Source of the DNA: JBALVT01 sp965262875 | Lineage (GTDB): Bacteria; Pseudomonadota; Gammaproteobacteria; Pseudomonadales; Halieaceae | Reading direction: 5' to 3' | DNA length: 64,000 nt | NCBI GenBank assembly: GCA_965262875.1 | Contig: OZ253569.1 | Coordinates: forward strand, 4,340,001-4,404,000 | Shown: positions 1-8,677 of the stretch, piece by piece | Layout of the letters: every line of letters begins with the position of its first letter | Position numbering within the stretch: the stretch's first letter is position 1 | Notes under the pieces: model-generated | Told to the model about the DNA's origin: nothing | Seen by the model: only the letters and a program-made list of their open reading frames with translations | The model's database searches: none | Position numbers and translations under genes: made by a program

Positions 1-1251
1 CTCTCCGCCCGGTTATTGGTGAATGATACGTTACCGTCCCTGGCAAATAGCAGAACAGCCTCCTCATACGCCTTGAGCCGCTCCCACAGGTTGTGAGCAT
101 CCTTTTCCCTCGCTGCCCGCTGGGCTTTTCCGGGATAGCCGGCAATGCTTTCTCTCCACGGGTAATGATATTCCGGTACCGTTTCTGGAGGTCGCTGTAC
201 TCCTGTGCAGTGAGTTGTTTACACTTCCTGGCGGAGACTTTTTTACACGTCTGTTGCAGTAGGCGCTTCATGTTGCCCGCCCAGCGATAACCGTTGGCAT
301 CGTAAAGGTCAACTCACGCAATAAGTGTGATGACCCACACAAGCCGTGGGCACAGTGCGTGTACGATAGATAGGATGACCAGCAGTCATGGATAATGGCA
401 CCTCCGTAGCGGGGGATAATATTCATCGCTTCCTTCCCGCGCCTTCGGTGCAGATGCTTCAGTGTGATATCGCCGGCGGAATACACATGAATCCAGTGGT
501 TTTTTCTGTCCACCCGCACAGAGGTTTCATCGACGTTGATGGCAGGGCTTTTCAATAACTGCTCGGTGACCACCTGTTCCCAACCGGCCAGCGCTTCATG
601 CAGGCGAAGCACAAATTTCAGCAGGGTCGCTTCAGATATGACGACACCGATCATCGCTTTGACAGACTTCTGTACCCGATTCAACGCCACCATTTGGCAG
701 ATCAACCGGTTAATGCAATAGGCTTTCAGTCCACTGCCATACTGCAAGGGGCCTGACATATCGGCAGGAAACACGCCTTTGACTAGTGAGTCACAGCTGG
801 GACAGGATTTAATCTGTGCATCGACATGCTCGACGACTTTCTTGAAGACAATATCGATTCGGGTGCGGCGTTCCTGACCATGACAGTGTGACTGCGTCAG
901 GTCTTCCCCGCAGACAGGACAAGTCGTTACCTGGGAAACGGTGACGGTTTCTACTACCCGGCTATTGGCGGCAAGGTCTGGGCGCTCTTGCTTCCCTTTT
1001 CCTTTGCTCCCGTGCAGACCCGGGGACGACTCATCTTTATCTGTTTGAGAGGAAGGTTTGCTGGAGTTTTTGTTGGTCCTGTGGGTATTCTTTTCCAGGA
1101 AGATCGCGCACATGAGTTCAAGCAGGGTGAGCATGCTCCGCATGAGCAACCTGCTTTCCCCGGTGAGCGCGTTTTCCTGTGACAGGCGTTCGAACTCTGA
1201 TTGCAATCGATCAAGTTCACCGCGCACTGACATTGTGTTGATGTTCGCCAT
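1..1251 (-). pseudogene. IS66-family transposase, frameshifted, runs off window start
   Basis: The first 327 codons, from the ATG at 1249-1251, give an IS66 transposase: a coiled N-terminus, a zinc-finger-like CPVCGEDL, an acidic catalytic motif VDETSVRVD and a second acidic region DCWSSY. Near 290 the frame breaks. The homologous sequence (DANGYRWAGNMKR onward) continues in another frame, and near 110 a second shift moves the DAHNLWERL...FTNNRAE region into a third frame. Two shifts make it inactive. No TnpA/TnpB genes lie upstream, so it fits the single-gene IS66 type. The C-terminus is outside the window. Confidence 0.85.
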
Positions 1252-1443
1252 TATCCCTGTAGATCGACAATTTCAATAGCTACAGGATACCCTCGGTTTT
1301 TTTGGCTTCTCAGAACACCGCTGCAGAAAGAAACGCCACCCTGGCAGGGGAATTATTCAATAACGTCACGCTTTTTTCTCACGGCGCCGCTGAGGGGTTT
1401 TTAACACGCACGTTCACACGAGTCTGGCAGTGCCGTATTATTG
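1252..1443. other. Non-coding end region of the IS66 element
   Basis: No credible gene. The stretch between the IS66 start codon and the IS30 element probably holds the IS66 promoter and terminal sequence. The other terminus lies outside the window, so no inverted repeat can be paired. Confidence 0.4.
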
Positions 1444-2502
1444 TGCGGATTCAAGTCGCTAGTGCAATCGGTGGGTTGATCCCAAACAGTACTTGGTTGG
1501 GGGTTTTAAAGTCCAGACATTTTCTTGGCCGGTTGTTAAGTTTATCAAAGATTCTCTGGACACACTCCGGCGTCATATCATCAAAGCTAGATCCTTTCGG
1601 GGCGTATTGGCGGATCAGACCATTTGTATTCTCATTCAATCCCCGCTCCCATGAATGGTAAGGGTGCGCGAAGTAGCTTTCAGCCTGCAGCTGTTGGGCG
1701 ATAACCTCGTGTAAGGCAAACTCCTTGCCGTTATCATAGGTCAGTGTTTCTACCGGGGCGGCTAAGGGGGAAAGCGCCCCAAGTATCGCTTCCTTGACGG
1801 CCTTCGCCGTTTTATTGGGGGCCAGGGCGATCACTGTGAAACGTGTCTTTCTCTCAACAGCCGTCATCAGTACGGAGCCACCCAAGCGCCCAATGATAAG
1901 GTCCATTTCCCAATCACCAATACGCTTGCGCTCATCAACAATCGCTGGACGCTCGTCGATACTTACCCGGTTCTTTAGCTGCCCGCGCTTGTCTGGGCTC
2001 CCGTAACGCTTCTTACGTTTCTTTTGGCAGCGCAAGTGGGCATGGAGGTCGCCCCCGGCCTTCTTGTCGATCAGAATGTACTGATAAATCCATTCTGGAC
2101 TAACAGATTGCAGGATTGATTTTGCTAGCCAACCGCTGATCTGCTCTGGACTCCATTCCTCCCTCAGTAGCGATTCAACCCGCTGCCAGGTTATCTCTGT
2201 AATACGTGTATGGGTGTGGTGATGCTGCCGTTCAGTGGCAAAACGCTGGGCCTGCTGGGGCCTATAACCACGCAAGCCCGTATTGCGACCAAGCTCTCTG
2301 CTAATTGTCCCAGGGCTTCGTCTAAGCTCTCTGGCTATGGCTTTTTGTGTAAAACCAGCTTTTAAAAATGCTTCAATCTGGTATCGTTCGTATTCGGTCA
2401 ACTGTGTATAGTTCATGTGTAATTTCCTTGGTCGAGAAAATGGCACTGGATTGTACCAGTTGGCCACCTGCTCTAGAAATTGCACTTATGACTTGAATCT
2501 AA
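1444..2502 (-). mobile_element. IS30-family element, copy 1 (no target duplication)
   Basis: 1059 bp, same length as copies 2 and 3. The ends are imperfect inverted repeats sharing GATTCAAGTC and TAGTGCAAT-type blocks. The outermost base at 1444 differs from the other copies. The flanks (ATTG on the left, GGTA on the right) do not form the 4-bp duplication seen at the other two copies, so one flank has probably been exchanged or lost. Confidence 0.9.
1451..2416 (-). CDS. IS30-family transposase (copy 1)
   Basis: 321 residues. N-terminal helix-turn-helix (LTEYERYQIEAFLKAGFTQK, then AIARELRRSPGTISREL). DDE catalytic residues sit in GDWEMDLIIG, TYDNGKEF and the E of RGLNENTNGLIRQ. I chose the ATG at 2416, preceded by AAGGA at 8-nt spacing, over a GTG 69 nt upstream with no ribosome site. 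The protein is identical to copies 2 and 3, so it is probably functional. It cuts and joins DNA at the GATTCAAGTC-type ends. The stop codon lies inside the terminal repeat. Confidence 0.93.
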   Translation of the reverse strand: MNYTQLTEYERYQIEAFLKAGFTQKAIARELRRSPGTISRELGRNTGLRGYRPQQAQRFATERQHHHTHTRITEITWQRVESLLREEWSPEQISGWLAKSILQSVSPEWIYQYILIDKKAGGDLHAHLRCQKKRKKRYGSPDKRGQLKNRVSIDERPAIVDERKRIGDWEMDLIIGRLGGSVLMTAVERKTRFTVIALAPNKTAKAVKEAILGALSPLAAPVETLTYDNGKEFALHEVIAQQLQAESYFAHPYHSWERGLNENTNGLIRQYAPKGSSFDDMTPECVQRIFDKLNNRPRKCLDFKTPNQVLFGINPPIALAT

Positions 2503-2526
2503 GGTACGTTAAAGGAAGTTTGTGAG

Positions 2527-2787
2527 TTGCTTACCCGATCAGTGAAACAGGGGCCAGTGACATCGCACAACTATCAGACTATCGCTTCATTTGATCCATT
2601 CTTCGAGAAGGCCGCGAAGAAATTACATCAGCCACATAAAACCCTTGTACTGCAATTAATCGCCAACCTCCGCACAATTGTGGAGAAAAAATACAACACT
2701 CAACCCAATGGGTACATCCGAGACATTATGGAAAAGGCAATTGCGGTAATTGATCGCGCTACCAATGAACTTCAAATTAGCAAGTGA
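2527..2787 (+). CDS. Small hypothetical protein, possibly 5'-truncated
   Basis: 86 codons from a TTG; an internal GTG at 2557 is an alternative. Alpha-helical and basic, with segments FFEKAAKKLHQPHKT and IRDIMEKAIAVIDRA. I do not recognise a family. It starts 25 nt after the IS30 copy 1 terminus, so its real start may have been removed by that element. No clear Shine-Dalgarno site is visible. The 170 bp that follow (2788-2957) hold no gene I can support. Confidence 0.4.
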   Translation: MLTRSVKQGPVTSHNYQTIASFDPFFEKAAKKLHQPHKTLVLQLIANLRTIVEKKYNTQPNGYIRDIMEKAIAVIDRATNELQISK

Positions 2788-2957
2788 ACAACGACCCTCA
2801 CACTTTTAACAAGTCAAAACGGTGACGACTCAGGCCATGCCCCATTACGGCATCTCTCCTTGTCGGCCTAACTGATGGGGTGGATGCCCCTCCACAAACG
2901 GCATCGTAATGTGCCAAGGTGGTGCTGTAGTTGCCACCACAAAAAAGGAGAAGAACC

Positions 2958-3569
2958 ATGGAATTTGAATTTACCTTAAATATTCCAGGGGACACAAAAA
3001 CACTTTCTTTGAACTCAGGCGAGACAATTTTTTTTGTTGGAGCAAATGGAAGTGGTAAAACTAGGCTTGCCACGAAAATAGAAGAACTACTTGGTGAAAG
3101 AAGCCACCGAATTTCTGCCCATAGAGCGCTGGATCTAAATCTAGGAATCCCCAAAATTTCGAGAGAGAAGGCAGAAAATAGTCTGTTTTATGGTCACCCA
3201 AACTACCAAAACGCTGAAGAACGAACGACTGGCCGTTGGGGGCAAAAAGGCGCAACTCACCTACTAAATGATTTTGATAAATTGCTTCAGGTACTTTTTT
3301 CTGAACAAAACGACACAGCGCTTGAAACACATAAAAAGGCTCGGAACGGATCTCTCGGAGATGCCTCAGAAACAAGGTTTGAGGTACTCCAAGATGTCTG
3401 GGAGCGGTTACTTCCACATAGATCATTATCAATAACAGGTGATTCAATTTCTGTTGTTACACCTGAAAAGACTGAGTATTCAGCTGAAGAGATGAGTGAT
3501 GGGGAGCGGTCTATATTTTACCTCATTGGTCAAGTGCTTTGCGTAAAAACAAATTCACTCATTATTTTT
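2958..3569 (+). pseudogene. AAA/ABC-type ATPase, N-terminal part, cut by ISL3
   Basis: The ATG at 2958 follows AAAGGAG at ideal spacing. The protein begins EFEFTLNIPG, with Walker A GANGSGKTR near residue 31 and an SAHRALD motif after it. Later comes an ABC-signature-like MSDGERSIFYLIGQVL. This arrangement (Walker A, long insert, SDGE motif) is that of SMC/OLD-like AAA ATPases such as those in anti-phage modules. The Walker B aspartates would follow SLIIF, but ISL3 copy 1 begins exactly there, so the protein lacks its hydrolysis site and C-terminal half. No continuation is found beyond the element. A defence role is inference. Confidence 0.7.
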
Positions 3570-4889
3570 GGTTCTTCCGAGTTTCCTATGGGTAAAAGCC
3601 AAACAATGGTCAAGAATGTGGTACAAGAGTCTTTTTTTATGGAGATATTCAAATGAAAGATACCGCGTTGTTTACTCAACTTTTGGGGCTTAGCGACCCA
3701 TGGAAAATCACGGCTATTACCCCGGATCTGACCGACAAATCAATTACCCTCCAGATAGATTGGCCAAAGGGAACGAAAGGCGCGTGTAGTGTCTGCCATG
3801 CCCTTTGTTCGGTTTACGACCATCGTGAGCAACGCACATGGCGACACCTTGATACGATGCAGTTCAAGACGCAGTTAGTTGCTCAGGTTCCGCGTATTCA
3901 TTGTAAAGCGCATGGAATCAAAAGCCTGAAAGTATCGTGGGCAGATACGCAGGCACGCTTTACGCATTTATTTGAGCGTTTCGCTATTGATGTGCTGTCG
4001 GCTGCCAGCAACAAGACACAGGCCGCAAAACTACTTGGTCTGTCGTGGGATGAGGTGCATCATATTCAATCCCGAGCAGTGAAAAGAGGGATGGACAGAC
4101 GCTCTGTTGAGGAAGTGAAACACCTTGGCATCGATGAAAAAAGTTTTCGCAAGGGGCAATCCTATGCCAGCCTGCTGTACGATTTGAATGCGTCCAGAGT
4201 GCTTGAGGTCGTGGCAGATAGAACGACGGAATCGGCAACCGCATTGCTGTCCACGCTTCCAGAACAGCAGCGTAATGAAGTAGCTGCTGTTGCCGTGGAT
4301 ATGTGGGTTCCATTTATGACGGCAGTTGAGGCGACTTTACCGAACGCCGCCATTGTTCACGACAAGTTTCATATCGTCAGTTATCTTACAAAAATGGTTG
4401 ACCAAGTCAGGCGCAAAGAAAATAAAACATTAAGAGCCGCCGGTATCAATGACCTGGTCGGGTCTCGCTATACCTGGTTACGCAATCCCGACAACTGGAG
4501 TGAAAAAGATGAAGCCACTTTTTATGGCCTTCAATCAAAGGGGTTGAAGGTTGCCCGAGCCTGGGCAATCAAAGAGACGCTGCTTGACCTGTGGACTTAC
4601 AGCTACGATAAACCAGCCCGGGCGTTCTTTAAGAAATGGTACTGGTGGGCGACACATTCACGTCTAAAGCCGATCATATCAGTCGCCAAGATGCTAAAGA
4701 AACATCTCGACAACATAATGACTTACTTGAAACATCGCATCACCAATGCGACCGCAGAAGGATTTAATTCAAAGATTCAGACAATAAAATCGGCTGCCCG
4801 AGGATTTAGAAACTTCGAAAACTATCGAGTTTCAATTCTGTTCCACTGTGGAAAACTCAACCTCTACCCACAGGATTCCCAGTAGAACC
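3570..4889 (+). mobile_element. ISL3-family element, copy 1
   Basis: 1320 bp, bounded by imperfect inverted repeats starting GGTTCTTCCGAGTTTCCTAT on the left, the right end being its near complement. Copy 2 at 34643-35962 has the same length and almost the same sequence. ISL3 elements normally make 8-bp duplications. Here the left flank TTATTTTT and right flank TTAAAATT do not match. Confidence 0.9.
3653..4885 (+). CDS. ISL3-family transposase (copy 1)
   Basis: 410 residues, full length for the family. N-terminal zinc-ribbon-like C-x2-C (CSVCHALC), HTH region around ASNKTQAAKLLGLSWDEV, first catalytic Asp in LGIDEKSF, second in VAVDMWVPF, and catalytic Glu in NATAEGFNSKIQTIKSAARG. It differs from copy 2 at only a few residues (for example KVSW for KVPW and KKWYW for KKGYW). 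The reading frame is open throughout, so it may be active. Confidence 0.93.
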   Translation: MKDTALFTQLLGLSDPWKITAITPDLTDKSITLQIDWPKGTKGACSVCHALCSVYDHREQRTWRHLDTMQFKTQLVAQVPRIHCKAHGIKSLKVSWADTQARFTHLFERFAIDVLSAASNKTQAAKLLGLSWDEVHHIQSRAVKRGMDRRSVEEVKHLGIDEKSFRKGQSYASLLYDLNASRVLEVVADRTTESATALLSTLPEQQRNEVAAVAVDMWVPFMTAVEATLPNAAIVHDKFHIVSYLTKMVDQVRRKENKTLRAAGINDLVGSRYTWLRNPDNWSEKDEATFYGLQSKGLKVARAWAIKETLLDLWTYSYDKPARAFFKKWYWWATHSRLKPIISVAKMLKKHLDNIMTYLKHRITNATAEGFNSKIQTIKSAARGFRNFENYRVSILFHCGKLNLYPQDSQ

Positions 4890-5095
4890 TTAAAATTTAA
4901 GTGAGCTCGCCTAATTCCATTGTGCGCTATTTCATACCCTGTGCATGCATAGCTGAGTGGATCGAATAGATCCGAGAACTGCAAAAATAGCGCTTTTTCC
5001 CATTTTAATCGAAAGAGGCGCTGATAAATTGTACAAAGAAGCATGGTTTGTGTTTATTGCAATTAGCTTCCGGTTTAATCAAGTTATCCGTAGGC

Positions 5096-5590
5096 TCAGC
5101 CAAGGTTGTCAATCAATAGATCAAAACTGCGTACAAGCTGTTTTCTTTCCTGTTTGGACAAATCTTTTATCAAAATCGATTGTGCTTCGGCCTCAGCCGT
5201 CATGAGTGCAGATGCTCCGGCGATTCCTTTTTTTGTCAGGTGAATTTCTACGGATCTTCGGTCAACAGGGCTTCGGAGGCGTTTGATCAAATGCTCCTTC
5301 TCAAGCCGGTCAAGCGTTTTCGTCATTCCTGCCGGAGTCTGAAATAGGATGTTACTCAATTGAGACGGAGGTAGGGGACCCATAATAACCAAAGTGGATA
5401 ACAGTCGATATTCTGACACTCTACGACCAAATGGCTTGAGCACTTGTCCATGAAATTCCTGACTGCGGCTGGACAAATATGCCAGCCTTGCGAAGATAGG
5501 AATAGTTTGTGCGTCGACGTCAGGAAGAACCTCCTTCCAACGCTTGGGAGAGCGATTTAAAAGACTGGCGAACCATTGAGGCATCATCAC
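5096..5590 (-). CDS. MarR-family transcriptional regulator
   Basis: 164 residues. Winged helix-turn-helix: EYRLLSTLVIMGPLPPSQLS, then a recognition helix with TPAGMTKTLDRLEKEHLI and a wing with SPVDRRSVEIHLTKKG. Family members are dimeric regulators, often ligand-responsive repressors of catabolic or efflux genes. It is divergent from the broken enoyl-CoA hydratase at 5904, and the shared 313-bp gap is the likely control region. It starts with a run of potential initiators (GTG/ATG/ATG); the AAGAG upstream suits the first or second. It appears intact although its neighbours are broken. Confidence 0.88.
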   Translation of the reverse strand: MMMPQWFASLLNRSPKRWKEVLPDVDAQTIPIFARLAYLSSRSQEFHGQVLKPFGRRVSEYRLLSTLVIMGPLPPSQLSNILFQTPAGMTKTLDRLEKEHLIKRLRSPVDRRSVEIHLTKKGIAGASALMTAEAEAQSILIKDLSKQERKQLVRSFDLLIDNLG

Positions 5591-5618
5591 TCTTCATTGT
5601 AATAATAGTTAAATCACG

Positions 5619-5628
5619 ATAATATTAT
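5619..5628. promoter_or_regulatory. Possible MarR operator palindrome
   Basis: ATAATATTAT is a perfect 10-bp palindrome about 30 bp upstream of the marR start, in an AT-rich stretch. MarR proteins commonly bind AT-rich palindromes next to their own gene. The rest of the gap to 5904 shows no gene. Confidence 0.35.
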
Positions 5629-5903
5629 CTAGAGTAACTAAAGTCAACGGAATGCATGCTCGAAAAGAAGCAACCTATTAGCATATCCAATCTTGAAGAT
5701 CCCATAATACGGGTAACGGCTGAGTTTTTTTGCACCTACTGCATGGAACCAAGTGCGGCTTGCTAAGTGTAATCAAGCGAAGAAATAGTTTGTCTTTGAT
5801 CATAATCTCCGCGACGTAGAGCGGCTCTGTTTGTGCAAAATAGAGGATCAAATGAATTAGAGTTCCGGAGGAGTCTATTACCTTCGCACAGAGGGCAGTC
5901 AGA

Positions 5904-6547
5904 ATGATCGAAACAGGTACCGATAAGCTTCTTTGTAGTGTCGAGGACCACGTGGCCACCGTAGTCTTCAATGATCCAGGAAAACACAACCCGATAGGCG
6001 GAGAATCACGCCCGCATTTCCGGGAGCTTATTTCTCGCCTAGGGAGAGATGCCAGCATACGATGCGTTGTAATCACTGGAGCTGGCACTGCCTTTTGTTC
6101 TGGTGGAAGCACCGATTCAATGAAAGAACTTGAATTTCCTCCTTTCGAAGAACGCGTTGCTCAGATACGTTGGGAGCATAGTGTGGTGGCAGACTTTATG
6201 AAATGCCAAAACTAGTGATTGCGGCGCTGCCAGGAGCTGCAGCGGGAGCAGACCTTGGTATTGCGTTAGCCGCTGATATTCGAGTGGCTTCTGAAACTGC
6301 ATTTCTTACGACTTCATTTATCAAGGTGGGCCTTCCGGGCGATTTTGGGGTGAGTTGGTTTTTACCACGATTGGTAGGCTCAGCACGGGCGAGGGAATTG
6401 TTTTACACCGGTGAGCGCGTCAATGCAGTCGAATGCCTGCGATTGGGTTTGTTCAACAAAGTTTTCCCACCAGATGTGTTTCACGAAAGGACGCGTGAAT
6501 ATGTTGTTAGCGCCACAGTAAACCCGCAGTTATTTGCCGCAGAATAA
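5904..6547 (+). pseudogene. Enoyl-CoA hydratase/isomerase (crotonase) 1, frameshifted and 3'-truncated
   Basis: Two overlapping frames make one crotonase. Residues 1-100 (MIETGTDKLLCSVEDHV ... VVITGAGTAFCSGGS, the first oxyanion-hole loop) end at a stop shortly after ATGAAATGCC near 6200. The rest (MPKLVIAALPGAAAGADLGI ... RELFYTGERVNAVE) continues in the next frame. Crotonases are about 250-260 residues. Here the sequence ends at about 217, in VNPQLFAAE, where IS21-related sequence begins. The product would hydrate or isomerise acyl-CoA esters. Divergent from MarR, probably once regulated by it. Confidence 0.85.
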
Positions 6548-6599
6548 AAGAACGACAAAGAGGCGACAGTGATCCGGCTTAACTCCAATCGATCACAGG

Positions 6600-6791
6600 C
6601 TAGAACGGCAGCTCATGATTTACCTCGACACTGTCTGTGTACTCTTGTTGCTCAATCCGGATCTCCTCGTACAGTTGCGCAATCTCATCACCATAGTGAT
6701 CCCACAGTACCGATCTCAGGTCGCCGAGCAGCTGATAAATACAATCGGCTTGTTCAGCCGTCCAGCAGGTTGTGATTTTTAAGGTTTTCAT
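6600..6791 (-). CDS. Small accessory ORF of the IS21-like element
   Basis: 63 residues (TLKITTCWTAEQADCIYQLL, then GDLRSVLWDHYGDEIAQLYEEI). Its ATG overlaps the istB stop codon (AAATGA), so translation is probably coupled. I recall similar small proteins after istB in other IS21-type elements, but I cannot name a domain or function. It is the last gene on this side; the outer terminus of IS21 should lie between 6548 and 6599 but I cannot define it. Confidence 0.6.
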   Translation of the reverse strand: MKTLKITTCWTAEQADCIYQLLGDLRSVLWDHYGDEIAQLYEEIRIEQQEYTDSVEVNHELPF

Positions 6792-7549
6792 TTAGCCTTT
6801 CCTCGCTTTTTGGTCTCGCGCCGCTTCGACGCACACTCCTGCGCTTCCTTCATGCGGTACGACTCACCCTCAATGGCGATGACCTCGCTGTGATGGACTA
6901 AACGGTCAATCAGGGAGACCACACACGCGGCATTGGGGAACACGTCATTCCACTCGCCAAACGGACGGTTCGTTGTCACCAAAGTTGAACATTTCTCATA
7001 GCGCCGGTTGATGATTTCAAACAGCAAGTCAGCATGACGATTGCTGTAGGAGAGGTAGCCCACTTCATCAATTACCAGCAAGGCGGGCCTGGCGTAGTGT
7101 TTCAATCGACGCTGCAGGGCATTGGCGCCATCCTGACCTGCCAGGTCGTTGAGCATCGCCGCTGCGGTGGTAAACAGCGCCGTATAGCCGTGCATGACAG
7201 CGTTATACCCCAGGTTCTGGGCGATCATCGATTTGCCCACGCCGTTGCTGCCCAGCAGGATAATATTGCTGGCCGTGTCCATAAAACCCAGTTGCATCAG
7301 GGCATGAATCGCTTGTGGGTCGATAGCGCTTGGCCACTGCCAGTCAAACTCACTCATCGGTTTGAACCGGCCCAGCCTGGCGCTGCTCAGGCGCCGTTCG
7401 AGTGAGCGCTGTTTGCGCTCGGCAAGCTCCCAGGCGATGAGCTGTGCCCGCCAGGGGTATTGCTCGTCGGTGATCTCGCCCCAGTGCGCCAGCACGCCGT
7501 GGAGCTTCAGTTCAAGTGCCTGCTGTTTGAGTTGCTCGATATCAATCAT
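6788..7549 (-). CDS. istB: IstB-like ATP-binding transposition helper
   Basis: 253 residues from the ATG at 7549, with GGAG about 11 nt upstream. Walker A GSNGVGKSMIAQNLG, Walker B LLVIDEVGYLSY, sensor-like LVTTNRPFGEWNDVFPN, and arginine-rich SLIDRLVHHSEVIAIEGESYR. IstB is the AAA+ regulator that activates the IstA integrase and loads on target DNA. The frame is open and complete. The start overlaps the end of the istA frame by 8 nt, as is typical. Its partner is broken, so it cannot support transposition alone. Confidence 0.92.
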   Translation of the reverse strand: MIDIEQLKQQALELKLHGVLAHWGEITDEQYPWRAQLIAWELAERKQRSLERRLSSARLGRFKPMSEFDWQWPSAIDPQAIHALMQLGFMDTASNIILLGSNGVGKSMIAQNLGYNAVMHGYTALFTTAAAMLNDLAGQDGANALQRRLKHYARPALLVIDEVGYLSYSNRHADLLFEIINRRYEKCSTLVTTNRPFGEWNDVFPNAACVVSLIDRLVHHSEVIAIEGESYRMKEAQECASKRRETKKRGKAK

Positions 7550-8650
7550 CGGTATCATCTCCTGTCTCGCTTCGGGTGCCATTGAGCTTGTCGTAATCGG
7601 CAAGCCGAGCCAGCTTGACGCTGTAGTGTTTGACCTTCGCCGGCACGGCGACAGCAAGCGGTGGCGGCAGGTGCTGTTCATCACGGCGGCGCTCAAGAAC
7701 GTGCTGCACCGCCTCCGGGTAGGGTGATTGCCGATCAAGTGCTTCACCCAGAGCTACATGCAGCTCGTCCCGCCCATAATCATCAAAGTTGATTGAGTAA
7801 CCGGACCGTGGTTTTAATGACATGTCCACGCTGTGCCGATTGCTGCAGCAGCGTCTGGGCGTGCGCCGAAGCATGGCTCAGGCGATCCTGACCCCGGTGT
7901 AGTTTGGCGTGGGTTTTCTCCAGCCATAGGGCATTGATATGCGCCTCCTGTTCGATTTGCTCCCCTTTGCCAAAGCTGCGCTGATGCTCAGCAATGCATT
8001 GATCGCCCTCCACTATCTGGAGCCGCTCCAGGTCAGCGCTCACGCTCAATGGCTTGTGCACGTATTGATGGGGAATGGAGTAATCATTGAGATCGAAGCG
8101 AACATAAGGGGTTTTGGCGGCCCGCACGGGCTGTCTCTCATGGGTATCAAAGGGATTATCCGGCAAACTCACCTGCTCCTGTAAGAAGGCTTCCCTGACC
8201 GTCAACGTACGCTCTTCAGGGCAAGCCCGATCAGCACTCACACCCTGGCACCAGTGCTCAGCTTGCGCATTGAGTTCGGCCAGTGTTTGCCAGTGACGAG
8301 CGGCAAAGAAATTATCGCGAATATAGCGAATCGCTCTTTCTACCCGGCCCTTTTCATTGCCCCGGGCCACCGCCACCGGGCGTGGTTCGAAGCGATAGTG
8401 GGCTGACAAGGCCAGCAAGGTGGGGTGGAAGCGGATGGCGTCACCGTGGCGCTCCAATACGGCCGATTTAAGGTTGTCGTACAGCAGCACCTTTGGCAAT
8501 CCTTGCCAGGCCTCGAATGCCGCTACATGGCCGCGTAAAAAGTGCTCCATTTGCTGGTTGAGATAAAAGCGCAAGAAGATCTGTCGCGACCAGCTCAGCA
8601 CCATCACAAACGCCATTAACGGCCGCCGGGCCTTGCCGATCTGAATATGG
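7542..8650 (-). pseudogene. istA: IstA transposase, 5'-truncated and frameshifted
   Basis: Sequence from the ISKra4 junction reads HIQIGKARRPLMAFVMVLSW and includes two catalytic regions, the Asp in YDNLKSAV and the Glu in GNEKGRVERAIRY. The first catalytic Asp and the N-terminal HTH were removed with the 5' end. The frame ends at LLNQL near 7783, while the conserved C-terminus (GYSINFDDYGRDELHVALGE ... PPPLAVAVP) continues in another frame to 7542. Truncation plus frameshift make it non-functional. Confidence 0.88.
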
Positions 8651-8677
8651 GAGAGTAGGGCAAACCGGGGGCAACCC

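Larger units (their letters stand above)
6600..8650 (-). mobile_element. IS21-family element, 5' end removed by ISKra4
   Basis: Gene order istA (truncated), istB, small ORF. The left end is not resolved. The right side is cut exactly at the ISKra4 terminal repeat at 8651, and the missing istA start is not found on the far side of ISKra4. Confidence 0.8.

Noticed and set aside
1794..2006. Antisense frames inside the IS30, IS1182 and ISL3 transposase genes, repeated in each copy
   Set aside because: They recur only because the elements are repeated; none has independent coding evidence.
2788..2957. Possible second attC-like site (TTTTAACAAGTCAAAACGG, then stems) before the AAA ATPase gene
   Set aside because: The R'' box does not fit the purine requirement and no matching GTTRRRY end could be found within a normal distance.
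4957..5095. Plus-strand frame after ISL3 copy 1 (DRIDPRTAKIALFPILIERG)
   Set aside because: Overlaps the 3' end of marR antisense, has no ribosome site and no recognisable domain.
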